NCBI GenBank assembly: GCA_025350625.1
Contig: JANXXL010000159.1
Span: forward strand, 1 to 56,551
DNA: 56,551 nucleotides
Reading direction: 5' to 3'
From: Bryobacterales bacterium
GTDB lineage: Bacteria; Acidobacteriota; Terriglobia; Bryobacterales; Bryobacteraceae
The translations under genes and the position numbers were made by a program. Positions 15,864 to 23,687 of the stretch are shown here, piece after piece. The notes beneath the pieces are model-generated. The model was not told the origin of the DNA. It did not search any database and saw only the letters and a program-made list of their open reading frames with translations. Each line of letters begins with the position of its first letter. Position 1 is the first letter of the stretch.

Positions 15864-17888
15864 ATGCGTAAAGCTCTGCTTATCACAGCGATTGGTAGCG
15901 TGATTGGAAGTTCATCCTTGTGGGCGCAAGCTCCTCAGGCCCCCAAGGTCGATAAAGCCTCCGCCTATTATCACTACGCACTGGCCCACATGTATGCCGA
16001 GCAAGCCAGCATGCTCGGCAACCGCGGCGATTTCGTCAACAAGGCCATCGAAAACTATAAAGACGCCATCAAGGCGGACCCTACCGCCGCGATGTTGAGC
16101 GAGGAGCTTTCCGATCTTTACGTCCAATCCGGACGCCTTCGCGAGGCGCAGACCGACGCCGAGGAAGTGCTGAAGCAGAACCCCAACGATCTGAACGCGC
16201 ACCGGCTGCTGGCGCGCATTTTCACTCGGTTGGTGGGCGACGGGCGCTCCGGCAAAGTCGACGAAAACATGCTGCGGCGCGCTATCGAACAGTATCAAAA
16301 GATCACTGTTTTAGCGCCCAAGGATATACCCGCGTGGCTGATGCTCGCCCGCCTGCAAAAGGCTGCGGATAATTCGGTGGACTCGCAGAAATCTTATCAA
16401 AAGGTTTTGGACATCGAGCCGGATAATGAGGATGCGCTCACGGGACTGGCGCTGGTTTACTCGGACCTCGGCGATACTCGCAAAGCCGCTGAGTTATTAA
16501 AAGCGTTGGCTGATAAAAATCCCTCCCCGCGGAGCTTGACTGCGCTTGCCGCCGCTTACGAGCAAATGCGCGATTTCAAAGGCGCAGCGGAGGTGCTGGG
16601 CAAGCTGCTTGAAACCAACCCCGCCAACGATCACGAAGTAAAGCGTAATCTCGCGCAGGACCTGATGTTATCGCAGGACTACGCCGGGTCGCTCGCGGTT
16701 TATAGCCAGTTGGTAAAGGACGATCCCGCCGACGCGCAGTCTTATCTGCGAATGTCGCAGATCTATCGCCAGCAGCGGGATTTCGCCAAGGCTCGCGATG
16801 CGAACGATAAAGCGAAAGCGGTCGAACCGAATTCGATTGAGATTCGCTACAACGAAGTCAATATCCTCGAAGCCGAGGACCGGACCGGAGAAGCGACCAA
16901 GCTCTTGAAGGATATCCTCGAAAGCACCACCAAGAAAAACTACAACCAAGCGGAGCGGGCGAATCGCGTGGCGCTGCTTGAGCGGCTGGCGGGTTTGTAC
17001 CGTTCGGCGGATCAAAGCGGTCCGGCGATTGACGCTTACCGTCAGATGGCCGACGTGGATCCGGCGCTCGCGCCCCGATCGGCGGCCCAGATTATCGATG
17101 CCTATCGCGCCGGCAAAGAGTTTCAAAAGGCCCAACAAGAGGCGGATGCAGCCGCTAAGAAATGGCCCGACGACCGCATGATTCGCATTACCCGGGATTC
17201 GCTGCTGGCGGAAATGGGCCGAGTGGATGAGGCCGCGGCGGATTTGAAGAAACTGCTCGACGGAAAACAGGACCGCGACCTGTACATCTCGCTCGCGAAT
17301 ACCTACGAAAAGGGCAAGCGCTGGGATGACATGGGGAAAGCGCTCGACTCGGCCGAGAAGCTGTCGGATTCGAACGAGGATAAAGAGGGTGTTTGGTTCA
17401 TGCGCGGGGCCATGTTTGAGCGCATGAAAAAGCTTGACCGCGCCGAGGTGGAATTCCGCAAAGTGCTGAAGGCCGATCCGGAAAGCGCGGGTGCGATGAA
17501 TTACATCGGGTACATGCTGGCAGACGCCAATTTGCGCCTGGATGAATCGCTGACTCTGATCACCAAAGCGCTGGACCTCGAGCCCGGCAACGGCGCGTAT
17601 CTCGACAGTCTCGGCTGGGTTCAATATCGTCTGGGCCGCTTAGAGGATGCGGAAAAAAATCTGCGCCGGGCGTTGGAGAAGACTCCCAAAGATCCCACGG
17701 TGCACGACCACATGGCGGACGTGCTTATGAAAGAGTCCAAGGTGAAGGAAGCCGTGGCGCAGTGGGAAGCTTCGCTCAAGGAATGGGAAACCAGTTCGCC
17801 GGCGGACATGCAGCCGGAAGACATCGCGCAAGTGAAACGGAAACTGGAAGCGGCCAAAGTGCGATTGGCGCGCGAAATTCCGCGCTAG
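15864..17888 (+). CDS. Secreted protein made of TPR repeats
   Basis: 674 residues starting at the ATG at 15864, preceded by GAAGGTGG; this start gives a clean signal peptide (MRKALLITAIGSVIGSSSLWAQA). An in-frame ATG 39 bp upstream would hide the signal. Nearly the whole protein is TPR repeats, recognisable as A/Y/G-containing helix pairs such as AENYKDAIKADP, DALTGLALVYSDLGDTRKAAELL, GAMNYIGYMLADANLRLDESL and GNGAYLDSLGWVQYRLGRLEDAE. A periplasmic or outer-membrane-associated scaffold is inferred. It leads a plus-strand cluster with a secreted phosphatase 16 bp downstream. Confidence 0.75.
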   Translation: MRKALLITAIGSVIGSSSLWAQAPQAPKVDKASAYYHYALAHMYAEQASMLGNRGDFVNKAIENYKDAIKADPTAAMLSEELSDLYVQSGRLREAQTDAEEVLKQNPNDLNAHRLLARIFTRLVGDGRSGKVDENMLRRAIEQYQKITVLAPKDIPAWLMLARLQKAADNSVDSQKSYQKVLDIEPDNEDALTGLALVYSDLGDTRKAAELLKALADKNPSPRSLTALAAAYEQMRDFKGAAEVLGKLLETNPANDHEVKRNLAQDLMLSQDYAGSLAVYSQLVKDDPADAQSYLRMSQIYRQQRDFAKARDANDKAKAVEPNSIEIRYNEVNILEAEDRTGEATKLLKDILESTTKKNYNQAERANRVALLERLAGLYRSADQSGPAIDAYRQMADVDPALAPRSAAQIIDAYRAGKEFQKAQQEADAAAKKWPDDRMIRITRDSLLAEMGRVDEAAADLKKLLDGKQDRDLYISLANTYEKGKRWDDMGKALDSAEKLSDSNEDKEGVWFMRGAMFERMKKLDRAEVEFRKVLKADPESAGAMNYIGYMLADANLRLDESLTLITKALDLEPGNGAYLDSLGWVQYRLGRLEDAEKNLRRALEKTPKDPTVHDHMADVLMKESKVKEAVAQWEASLKEWETSSPADMQPEDIAQVKRKLEAAKVRLAREIPR

Positions 17889-17904
17889 CGGTTAAGCCTC
17901 GCCG

Positions 17905-19443
17905 ATGCGCGCTGCGCTGCTCATCCTTCTTATTGCGTTGGTTCCGGCTCTCCCGGCGCAGCCTCAGTCCCGCCCCGTTGCGTCAACGGTGGCGGCTCCC
18001 AAGCTGGTGGTCGCGATTTGCATCGACCAGTTTCGTTACGACTATCTCACGCGTTTCCGTTCCGAATATACCGGCGGATTGAAACGAATGTTAGTCGAAG
18101 GCGCCGACTTTACCAACTCGCGCTACCAGCATTATCAAACCGTCACCGCCGCAGGGCACTCCACCTTCTTATCGGGGGCGACACCCTCAACCAGCGGAAT
18201 CGTCGGGAATGAATGGTGGGATCGTACCACTAACGCCGCGGTGACCAGCGTCTCCGATAGCGATACCCGGTTATTGGGCGGCACGGGTACCGGGTCCTCG
18301 CCCCGCCGTCTGCTGCAATCGACAGTGGGCGATGAATTGAAGGCTTCCGGAAAAGGGGGCAAGGTAATCGGGATTTCAATTAAAGACCGCAGCGCGATTC
18401 TTCCGGCCGGCCATAGCGCAGATGCGGCTTATTGGTTCGACAGCGCTTCCGGCAACTTTGTCAGCAGCACCTATTACTTCAACGAGCTGCCCCCCTGGGT
18501 CGCCGCGACCAACCAAAGCCATCTCGCCGACAAATTCAGCGGCGAAGATTGGATGAAGCACAAGATGCCCGCCGCTGGAATGGCGCTCTATGGCGAGCTC
18601 GAAGCTACCCCCTACGGCAATGAGCTCATCCAGCAATTCGCCCTGCGCGCTTTGAAAGCGGAGAAACTGGGAACTACCGGCAAGACCGACCTCCTGGCTG
18701 TCAGCTATTCCGCGAACGATTACGTGGGGCATCGCTACGGCCCCGATTCCGAAGAAGTCCACGACATGGCGCTCCGCGTAGACAAGCTGATCGGCGAGTT
18801 GTTACGGGCCGCCGAGGCGCAGGCTGGCGCGGGCAATGTTCTGGCGGTGCTGACGGCGGATCACGGAGTGGCGCCCCTGCCCGAGATCAATCGTGACCGC
18901 AAGATGCCGGGCGGCCGCATCAACGGCTCGCAAATGTTGGCGGCCGTGGAAGCCGCGCTGCAAGCTAAGTTCGCGGGGAAGTTGTTCGGGTCGCATTGGG
19001 TGGCATATTCCTCGGAAGCGGGAATGTATTTGAATCTCCAGCCCGGTGTGAATCCGGCTGAGGCGGAGACGCTGGCAGCCAACACCTTGCGCGCCTATCC
19101 GCACGTCGCGCGGGCGTACACTCGCACTCAGTTGATGAATGGTCAGGTTCAATCCGACGCGGTCGGCATTGCGTTTCGAAACGGATTCAACCCCACGCGC
19201 TCGGGAAGCGTCCTTTTTATCCTGGAGCCATATTGGATTCTGGGCGCGACCGGCGCCACCCACGGATCGCCCTACGGCTACGACGCTCACGTGCCCATGC
19301 TGTTTCTCGGTTCGAGGATCAAGGCGGGCCGTTACGACATTAATGTTGCGCCCAACGACATAGCGCCTACGCTCGCCTCCATTCTCGACATCGAGACCCC
19401 TAGCGGCAGCGCGGGACGCGTTCTTACTGAAATGCTTAAGTAA
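17905..19443 (+). CDS. Secreted alkaline phosphatase / nucleotide pyrophosphatase superfamily (PafA-like)
   Basis: 512 residues with a signal peptide (RAALLILLIALVPALPAQP). The alkaline phosphatase superfamily metal ligands and nucleophile are visible: CIDQFRYDYL near residue 38, YQTVTAAGHSTFLSGATPST near residue 80 (Thr nucleophile as in PafA), SANDYVGHRYGPDS near 272, TADHGVAPLPE near 318, and the late His in YGYDAHVPMLFLG. It probably hydrolyses phosphomonoesters or diesters in the periplasm; substrate specificity is not readable. A small GC hairpin with a short T run follows (19451-19468). Confidence 0.85.
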   Translation: MRAALLILLIALVPALPAQPQSRPVASTVAAPKLVVAICIDQFRYDYLTRFRSEYTGGLKRMLVEGADFTNSRYQHYQTVTAAGHSTFLSGATPSTSGIVGNEWWDRTTNAAVTSVSDSDTRLLGGTGTGSSPRRLLQSTVGDELKASGKGGKVIGISIKDRSAILPAGHSADAAYWFDSASGNFVSSTYYFNELPPWVAATNQSHLADKFSGEDWMKHKMPAAGMALYGELEATPYGNELIQQFALRALKAEKLGTTGKTDLLAVSYSANDYVGHRYGPDSEEVHDMALRVDKLIGELLRAAEAQAGAGNVLAVLTADHGVAPLPEINRDRKMPGGRINGSQMLAAVEAALQAKFAGKLFGSHWVAYSSEAGMYLNLQPGVNPAEAETLAANTLRAYPHVARAYTRTQLMNGQVQSDAVGIAFRNGFNPTRSGSVLFILEPYWILGATGATHGSPYGYDAHVPMLFLGSRIKAGRYDINVAPNDIAPTLASILDIETPSGSAGRVLTEMLK

Positions 19444-19450
19444 TGTCCAT

Positions 19451-19468
19451 GGCCGGGGGCGGCCTTTT
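19451..19468 (+). terminator. Possible weak intrinsic terminator
   Basis: GGCCG-GGGG-CGGCC followed by TTTT, 7 bp after the phosphatase stop. The stem is only 5 bp and the T tract only four, so it would be a weak or partial terminator before the OmpH gene. Confidence 0.3.
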
Positions 19469-19510
19469 GGATAGGCTGCTAGAATAGCGGGAAAAGGAGT
19501 CCGCTCAATA

Positions 19511-20041
19511 ATGGTCAGATCCGCGTTCCGATCGGCGTTCCTGCCGGTGCTCATGGCCTGCGCCGCAGCCGTACTTTCGCCGTCCAGTGCCTCCGCGCAG
19601 TTAAAGGTGGGAGTGGTCAACTTTCAGCAGGCCGTTCTGGGAACTTCCGAAATGAAAAAAGCGTCCAATGAATTGCTGGCGAAGTATAAACCGCAACAGG
19701 ATCAGTTGGAAAAACTGCAAAAGGAGCTGACCGAAATCCAGGTGAAACTGCAGGATCCGAAAACGCCGCCCGGAGCCGCGTCGGACCTGCAAATCGACGG
19801 GCAGCGAAAGCAGCGCGAGGCCCAGCGCATCACTGAGGACGTGCAGGGCGAGGCGGAAAAAGATCGCACGGAAATCCTGCAACGGGGCACGCAACGCATG
19901 ACCGAAGTGGTGAAAAAATTGGCGGATGAAAAGGGACTCGACATTGTGGTGGACTCGGCTAATATCGTGTTCTTCAAGCCCACCTTTGAAATCACTCAGG
20001 AAGCCATCGCCGCTTACGACAAAACTTACCCTTCGAAATGA
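19511..20041 (+). CDS. OmpH/Skp family periplasmic chaperone
   Basis: 176 residues. A signal peptide of about 30 residues ends at SASAQ. The OmpH/Skp pattern follows: LKVGVVNFQQAVLGTSEMKKAS, a long charged coiled-coil pair (PQQDQLEKLQKELTEIQVKLQ and KQREAQRITEDVQGEAEKDR), and a return strand DEKGLDIVVDSANIVFF, ending DITxE-like with AIAAYDK. Skp-type trimers hold unfolded outer-membrane proteins during transport to the BAM complex. The ribosome site AAAAGGAGT lies about 10 bp before the ATG. Confidence 0.85.
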   Translation: MVRSAFRSAFLPVLMACAAAVLSPSSASAQLKVGVVNFQQAVLGTSEMKKASNELLAKYKPQQDQLEKLQKELTEIQVKLQDPKTPPGAASDLQIDGQRKQREAQRITEDVQGEAEKDRTEILQRGTQRMTEVVKKLADEKGLDIVVDSANIVFFKPTFEITQEAIAAYDKTYPSK

Positions 20042-20067
20042 CCGGGAAGTAAAAAGGACCCAAGGGT

Positions 20068-20550
20068 ATGGCCGGATATCTGGATGAATACGGGGTCTCC
20101 GATGCCCGGCGCGAGCGTCTCCGCAGGCGCATTATTATCTGGGGAGTGCTGGCAGTCATCATCGGCGCTTCCGCATTTTTCTACTTCCGCAATTGGGGCG
20201 AAGAACGCGCGATTGACCGCTTCTTGACTCTGCTCCAGCAACAGAAATATCAGGAAGCTTACCAGCAGTGGCGGACGCCCGACAGCGCGAAGTTCTACCC
20301 GCCCGAAAAATTCGCCGAAGACTGGGGCGCCAACGGAGTCTACAAAAACGCCGCCGGGTTGCAGATCCGCATTGTCGATTCCTGCAATACCGGCGTGGTA
20401 TTCGATATGGCCTATCCCGGCGCAGATGATTTCGGGCTGTGGGTGGAGCGCCAGACCAAAACCATCAGCTTTTATCCCTGGCCACGCTGTCCCGGACCTC
20501 ACCTCCACATCTGGGAATTCCTTAAATCGCGATTCGGGGGCGGGGGATAG
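20068..20550 (+). CDS. Single-pass membrane protein of unknown function
   Basis: 160 residues. A basic N-terminus (ARRERLRRR) is followed by one membrane helix (IIIWGVLAVIIGASAFFYF, about 22-40). The periplasmic part, with ERAIDRFLTLLQQQKYQEAYQQW, suggests an NTF2/DUF4878-like cone fold, but this is only a pattern judgement. It follows OmpH by 26 bp, so they may be cotranscribed. It is also the last gene before the Csm operon (147 bp gap). It shows no CARF, SAVED or nuclease motif, so I do not class it as a CRISPR ancillary protein. Confidence 0.55.
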   Translation: MAGYLDEYGVSDARRERLRRRIIIWGVLAVIIGASAFFYFRNWGEERAIDRFLTLLQQQKYQEAYQQWRTPDSAKFYPPEKFAEDWGANGVYKNAAGLQIRIVDSCNTGVVFDMAYPGADDFGLWVERQTKTISFYPWPRCPGPHLHIWEFLKSRFGGGG

Positions 20551-20641
20551 CGCGCGCCCACAGTGCGATCTCGCAGTTCTCCTGCAATACTCGGGCGCGA
20601 TGAATAGCACCTACTCTTCATGGAATGTTTTTTCGCAAACC

Positions 20642-20667
20642 TATCACGTTGTTTTGCAGCCGTGATA
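20642..20667. promoter_or_regulatory. Inverted repeat upstream of cas10
   Basis: A perfect 7-bp inverted repeat TATCACG-N12-CGTGATA lies 31 bp before the cas10 GTG, in the 147-bp gap after the small membrane protein. The gap encodes no HD domain and has in-frame stops before the GTG. The repeat could be an operator for the Csm operon or an mRNA hairpin. No clear -35/-10 pair was found. There is no second copy nearby, so it is not a CRISPR repeat. Confidence 0.4.
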
Positions 20668-20697
20668 AAGTGAGGGTTTCGCTTTTAGGTACTGCTT

Positions 20698-22146
20698 GTG
20701 CAGATTTTTCTTCAAGGGAAGCTTTTGGGTATTGAAGACTTCCTGCTGGCCCCGGCCGGCGGGGAGCGCGATCACGCATTCACCGGCCGCTCGCATTGGG
20801 TCAGCCTGCTGGGTGAAATCCTGCCCCGGGCGCTTCTGGCCGAATTGGGACTCGCCAAAATTCTGCTGGGATCGAGCGGCGGCGGCCAGTTCCTGTTGGT
20901 GCTGCCGGAAGAGGTGCGGGCCGCCGCGGATACGTTTCTGAAGGCTGCGGCGAAAGAAATCGCGGCGCTGAGCGATGGCGTGGTGAAACTGATTTGGAGC
21001 GTCACCGAAAATCTCGGCGACTGGAGCGATGTGCGCCGACGGTTGAACGAACAAATGAGCCGGTTGCGCGGCACGCCCTGGTCGGAAGAGTCGTCTACGT
21101 CGAGTGGAGAGCAGGCTTCCGATGCGGAAGCGTATTTCGAGGGCCAGCTCGGATGGAAACTGCGCGATGCCGAAGCCGTGGGTTGGTCTCGAGAGACGCC
21201 GGGACGTATTCTTGTCGGCGAAGGCCAGCACGTATGGACTTTGACGGGATCACCAGAATCGCTGCCCTTCGCGCGCCATGCCGCGCCGAATGACTCCGGC
21301 ACGGAGCCGGCTTCGACTGGCGTTCTCGCGTCGCGCGCGGCGGGCCTCGGCACCTGGGGTGTCTTGCGCGGCGACGTGGATAATTTCGGTATCCGCATCC
21401 GGCGCGCCCAGACCATCGAGGAGCACGTCCAGCTCTCCGTCATGTATAAGCAATTCTTCGCAGGCGAACTCGAAGTGCTGTGTTCCATGCCGGAGTTCTG
21501 GCGTAAAGTCACTGTGATTTTTGCGGGTGGCGACGACTTCGCCGTTTATGGCGCCTGGGACGCCCTGATCGGACTGGCTCGGGAGATGGAACGCTTGTTC
21601 CGGCGCTTCACCGAAACGAATTTGACGGACTACGCGGGACCCGAAGGCAAGACCATCACCATGGCGCTGGCGCTGGCTCCGGCCGAGGATGCCTCGCTGG
21701 GATCGGTATTCGAAGAAGCGGGGCGGCGGCTGGAGGCAGCGAAATCGGCCGACAAGGATTGTATTTGGCTACTGGGCCGCACCCTTGAATGGAAGCAGTT
21801 CACCGAAGCGGCTGATTTGAAGGAGTTGCTGCTGCGCATGGTGACGGACTTCGGATGTTCGGCGCAGTACTTGCGGGATCTCTGCGGGATTTACCGCGAA
21901 ACGCAATCGAAGATGTCCAAACGCCAAGCCCGCAAGATGGGCGGCGAGCGCCCGTGGCGCTATCATAGGCGAATCCGCAGGATTATGAGCGCCGCGCGGC
22001 CGTTCTCGGGGCCCCTGCGTGCAGACTATCAGAAAGCGCGCACCGCGTTGATCGCGGATTTGATCGGCCGCAGCGCAGTCACCGTGAAGTTGCGCCCAGC
22101 GGGGAGAGTGGCGCTAGAATGGGCCAGATTGTCGTCGGAGGTGTAG
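20698..22146 (+). CDS. cas10: Cas10/Csm1, type III-A CRISPR large subunit lacking the HD domain
   Basis: 482 residues against about 750-850 for usual Csm1. Residues 1-110 are the first palm domain (LLGIEDFLLAP, GSSGGGQFLLVLP at 58-70). The second palm follows, with GDVDNFG at 225-231 and the cyclase motif GGDD at 277-280 (VIFAGGDDFAVYG). The C-terminal 115 residues are the basic helical D4 region. In the family, GGDD makes cyclic oligoadenylates when target RNA binds. No N-terminal HD nuclease exists, and TAG lies four codons before the GTG start in frame. The CxxC zinc finger between the palms is absent. Start GTG has no strong ribosome site. First gene of the csm operon. Confidence 0.88.
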   Translation: MQIFLQGKLLGIEDFLLAPAGGERDHAFTGRSHWVSLLGEILPRALLAELGLAKILLGSSGGGQFLLVLPEEVRAAADTFLKAAAKEIAALSDGVVKLIWSVTENLGDWSDVRRRLNEQMSRLRGTPWSEESSTSSGEQASDAEAYFEGQLGWKLRDAEAVGWSRETPGRILVGEGQHVWTLTGSPESLPFARHAAPNDSGTEPASTGVLASRAAGLGTWGVLRGDVDNFGIRIRRAQTIEEHVQLSVMYKQFFAGELEVLCSMPEFWRKVTVIFAGGDDFAVYGAWDALIGLAREMERLFRRFTETNLTDYAGPEGKTITMALALAPAEDASLGSVFEEAGRRLEAAKSADKDCIWLLGRTLEWKQFTEAADLKELLLRMVTDFGCSAQYLRDLCGIYRETQSKMSKRQARKMGGERPWRYHRRIRRIMSAARPFSGPLRADYQKARTALIADLIGRSAVTVKLRPAGRVALEWARLSSEV

Positions 22147-22169
22147 GGGATGAGCAGCGTAGGGGATGA
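22143..22169 (+). repeat. Direct repeat at the cas10-csm2 junction
   Basis: GTAGGGGATGA occurs at 22143-22153, overlapping the cas10 stop codon, and again at 22159-22169. Both contain an AGGGG ribosome-binding core followed by ATG. The second core lies about 9 bp before the preferred csm2 start (22175). The duplication could give tandem ribosome sites for reinitiation, or could be a small slippage duplication. Confidence 0.55.
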
Positions 22170-22174
22170 ATAGT

Positions 22175-22840
22175 ATGCCTGATGATGTGCAACCGGAAAT
22201 GACGGCGGAAGTGGAAACCGCGCCTGAAGCGCCGACGCCCGCTGTCGAAGCAGTCGCGGCGGAAGCTCCCAAGCCGTCGGCTCCGAAGCAGGAGGGTCGC
22301 CCGCTGGGGCAGCGCCCGCAAGGGCAACCGAAGCGCGAAGACCGCCCGCCCCGGCCAGATAATCGCGGTCCGAATCAAGGAACTGAGAAGCGAGAGGGTC
22401 GCCCAGGTGATCGTAGTGGCGAGCGCCGCGGCGACGACCGCAGACCCGGCGGCGACCGGCGCGAGGGCCGTCCCGGCGGCGGAAGACCATTTGAAATGGC
22501 GCCCGAGATTGAACTCGAAAAGCTCATCTCCGACAGCCTGTATCTCGATAACCAGGCGCATGCCGTTGTCGCCCGCATGCGCGACATGGATTCCGGCACG
22601 AAAAGCCAGTTGCGCCGTCTGTATAACGCCGTGCGCCGCGCCGTCCGCGCTCCCGAGAGTGAACGGCAACATCATTTCGTCATGTTGCGGGCGCGCCTGG
22701 CGTACACCATTGCCCGCCACTCCCTGCGCAGCTTGGATGCCCTCGAGCGTCTGCTGCTGCAAGTGACCCGCCGCAACGATGCCCGCGGCTATGAGCGATT
22801 CAAAGATTTGTTCGAAGCGATTGTCGCTTACAACGAGTAG
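22175..22840 (+). CDS. csm2: Csm2 small subunit with long disordered N-terminal extension
   Basis: 221 residues from the ATG at 22175, chosen because AGGGG at 22161-22165 lies about 9 bp upstream; an in-frame ATG at 22166 overlaps that site. Residues about 110-221 match Csm2: TKSQLRRLYNAVRRAVR, HHFVMLRARLAYTIARHS and the terminal FEAIVAYNE. Csm2 forms the inner helical filament of the type III-A complex along target RNA. Residues 1-108 are an added low-complexity tail: first Pro/Ala/Glu-rich, then Arg/Gly/Pro-rich (GDRSGERRGDDRRPGGDRRE), reminiscent of RG-rich RNA-binding segments. Usual Csm2 is about 120-150 residues. Second gene of the operon. Confidence 0.8.
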   Translation: MPDDVQPEMTAEVETAPEAPTPAVEAVAAEAPKPSAPKQEGRPLGQRPQGQPKREDRPPRPDNRGPNQGTEKREGRPGDRSGERRGDDRRPGGDRREGRPGGGRPFEMAPEIELEKLISDSLYLDNQAHAVVARMRDMDSGTKSQLRRLYNAVRRAVRAPESERQHHFVMLRARLAYTIARHSLRSLDALERLLLQVTRRNDARGYERFKDLFEAIVAYNE

Positions 22841-22849
22841 AAGAGGATT

Positions 22850-23686
22850 ATGAGCACACACACCGCTCAGACCCAGTTACAACTGGTGGGCAAGCTGATA
22901 CTGTCGGGCGAACTGCATTGTGAAACGGGATTGCATATCGGGGCCGGGAAAGGGTCTCTCGAAATCGGCGGTGCCGATAATCCGGTGGTGAAGGATGCCT
23001 TCGGTCTTCCCTATATTCCGGGGAGCTCGCTGCGCGGGCGGATCCGTTCGCTGCTCGAAAACGCTCTCGGACTGACAACGCCCGCCGAACTGGTGTATCT
23101 TTCCAAGCGCAAGGGGCAAGAGGTCCGCATTCACCAAAGCGACCGACCCGATGACGAAATCTGTCTCCTGTTCGGACGCAATCCAGGGCGTATGGACCGC
23201 GTCTCCGGTGAAGCCATCGACATGCGTGCAGCGACGCCCGCCCGGCTCGCCATCTACGATGCGCCGCTCGATGCCGAGAGCATCACACCGCAGATGCGCG
23301 AGAATCTGGACGATGAAATCACTGAAGTGAAGAGCGAGAACGCCATTGATCGCATCACGTCGCAAGCCAATCCGCGCACGCTGGAGAGAGTCCCGGCGGG
23401 GGCGCGCTTCCAGGTGCGCATGGTGCTCGATGTCCTCTGCGAGGAAGATAAGGCGCTGGCCGCGCGGCTGGTCGAAGGTTTGCGCCTGCTCGAAGACGAC
23501 GCCCTGGGCGGCGGCGGCTCCCGCGGCAGCGGCCGCGTGCGTTTCGCCAACCTGAAACTGGTCTGGCGCAACCGCGGATTCTATTCTTCGGGCGGCGCGG
23601 AAACGGAACTGGCGTCGGCGGCGGACCTAACGGCGGTGCAGGCCCTGGCCAACGACGCCTCCTTCGGGGAAAAACTGGCGAGTTAA
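22850..23686 (+). CDS. csm3: Csm3, type III-A backbone RAMP and target-RNA nuclease
   Basis: 278 residues. The RAMP pattern is clear: LILSGELHCETGLHIGAG, then GGADNPVVKD with Asp43 at the position of the catalytic Asp that cleaves target RNA every six nucleotides in Csm3, then YIPGSSLRGRIRSLLE. TEVKSENAIDRIT (158-170) and the Gly-rich loop GGGGSRGSGR (220-229) are classical. Several copies form the crRNA-binding backbone. Start ATG has GAAGAGGA upstream, 9 bp after csm2. The catalytic residue is intact, so RNA cleavage is expected. Confidence 0.93.
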   Translation: MSTHTAQTQLQLVGKLILSGELHCETGLHIGAGKGSLEIGGADNPVVKDAFGLPYIPGSSLRGRIRSLLENALGLTTPAELVYLSKRKGQEVRIHQSDRPDDEICLLFGRNPGRMDRVSGEAIDMRAATPARLAIYDAPLDAESITPQMRENLDDEITEVKSENAIDRITSQANPRTLERVPAGARFQVRMVLDVLCEEDKALAARLVEGLRLLEDDALGGGGSRGSGRVRFANLKLVWRNRGFYSSGGAETELASAADLTAVQALANDASFGEKLAS

Positions 23687-23687
23687 C

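Noticed and set aside
16668..17624. 318-codon minus-strand frame inside the TPR gene
   Set aside because: Shadow of the TPR coding strand, with no start context and no recognisable motif.
20551..20697. Missing HD domain encoded upstream of cas10 by a frameshift
   Set aside because: The gap is only 147 bp, has stops, and the preceding gene is an unrelated membrane protein; an HD domain needs about 250 residues.
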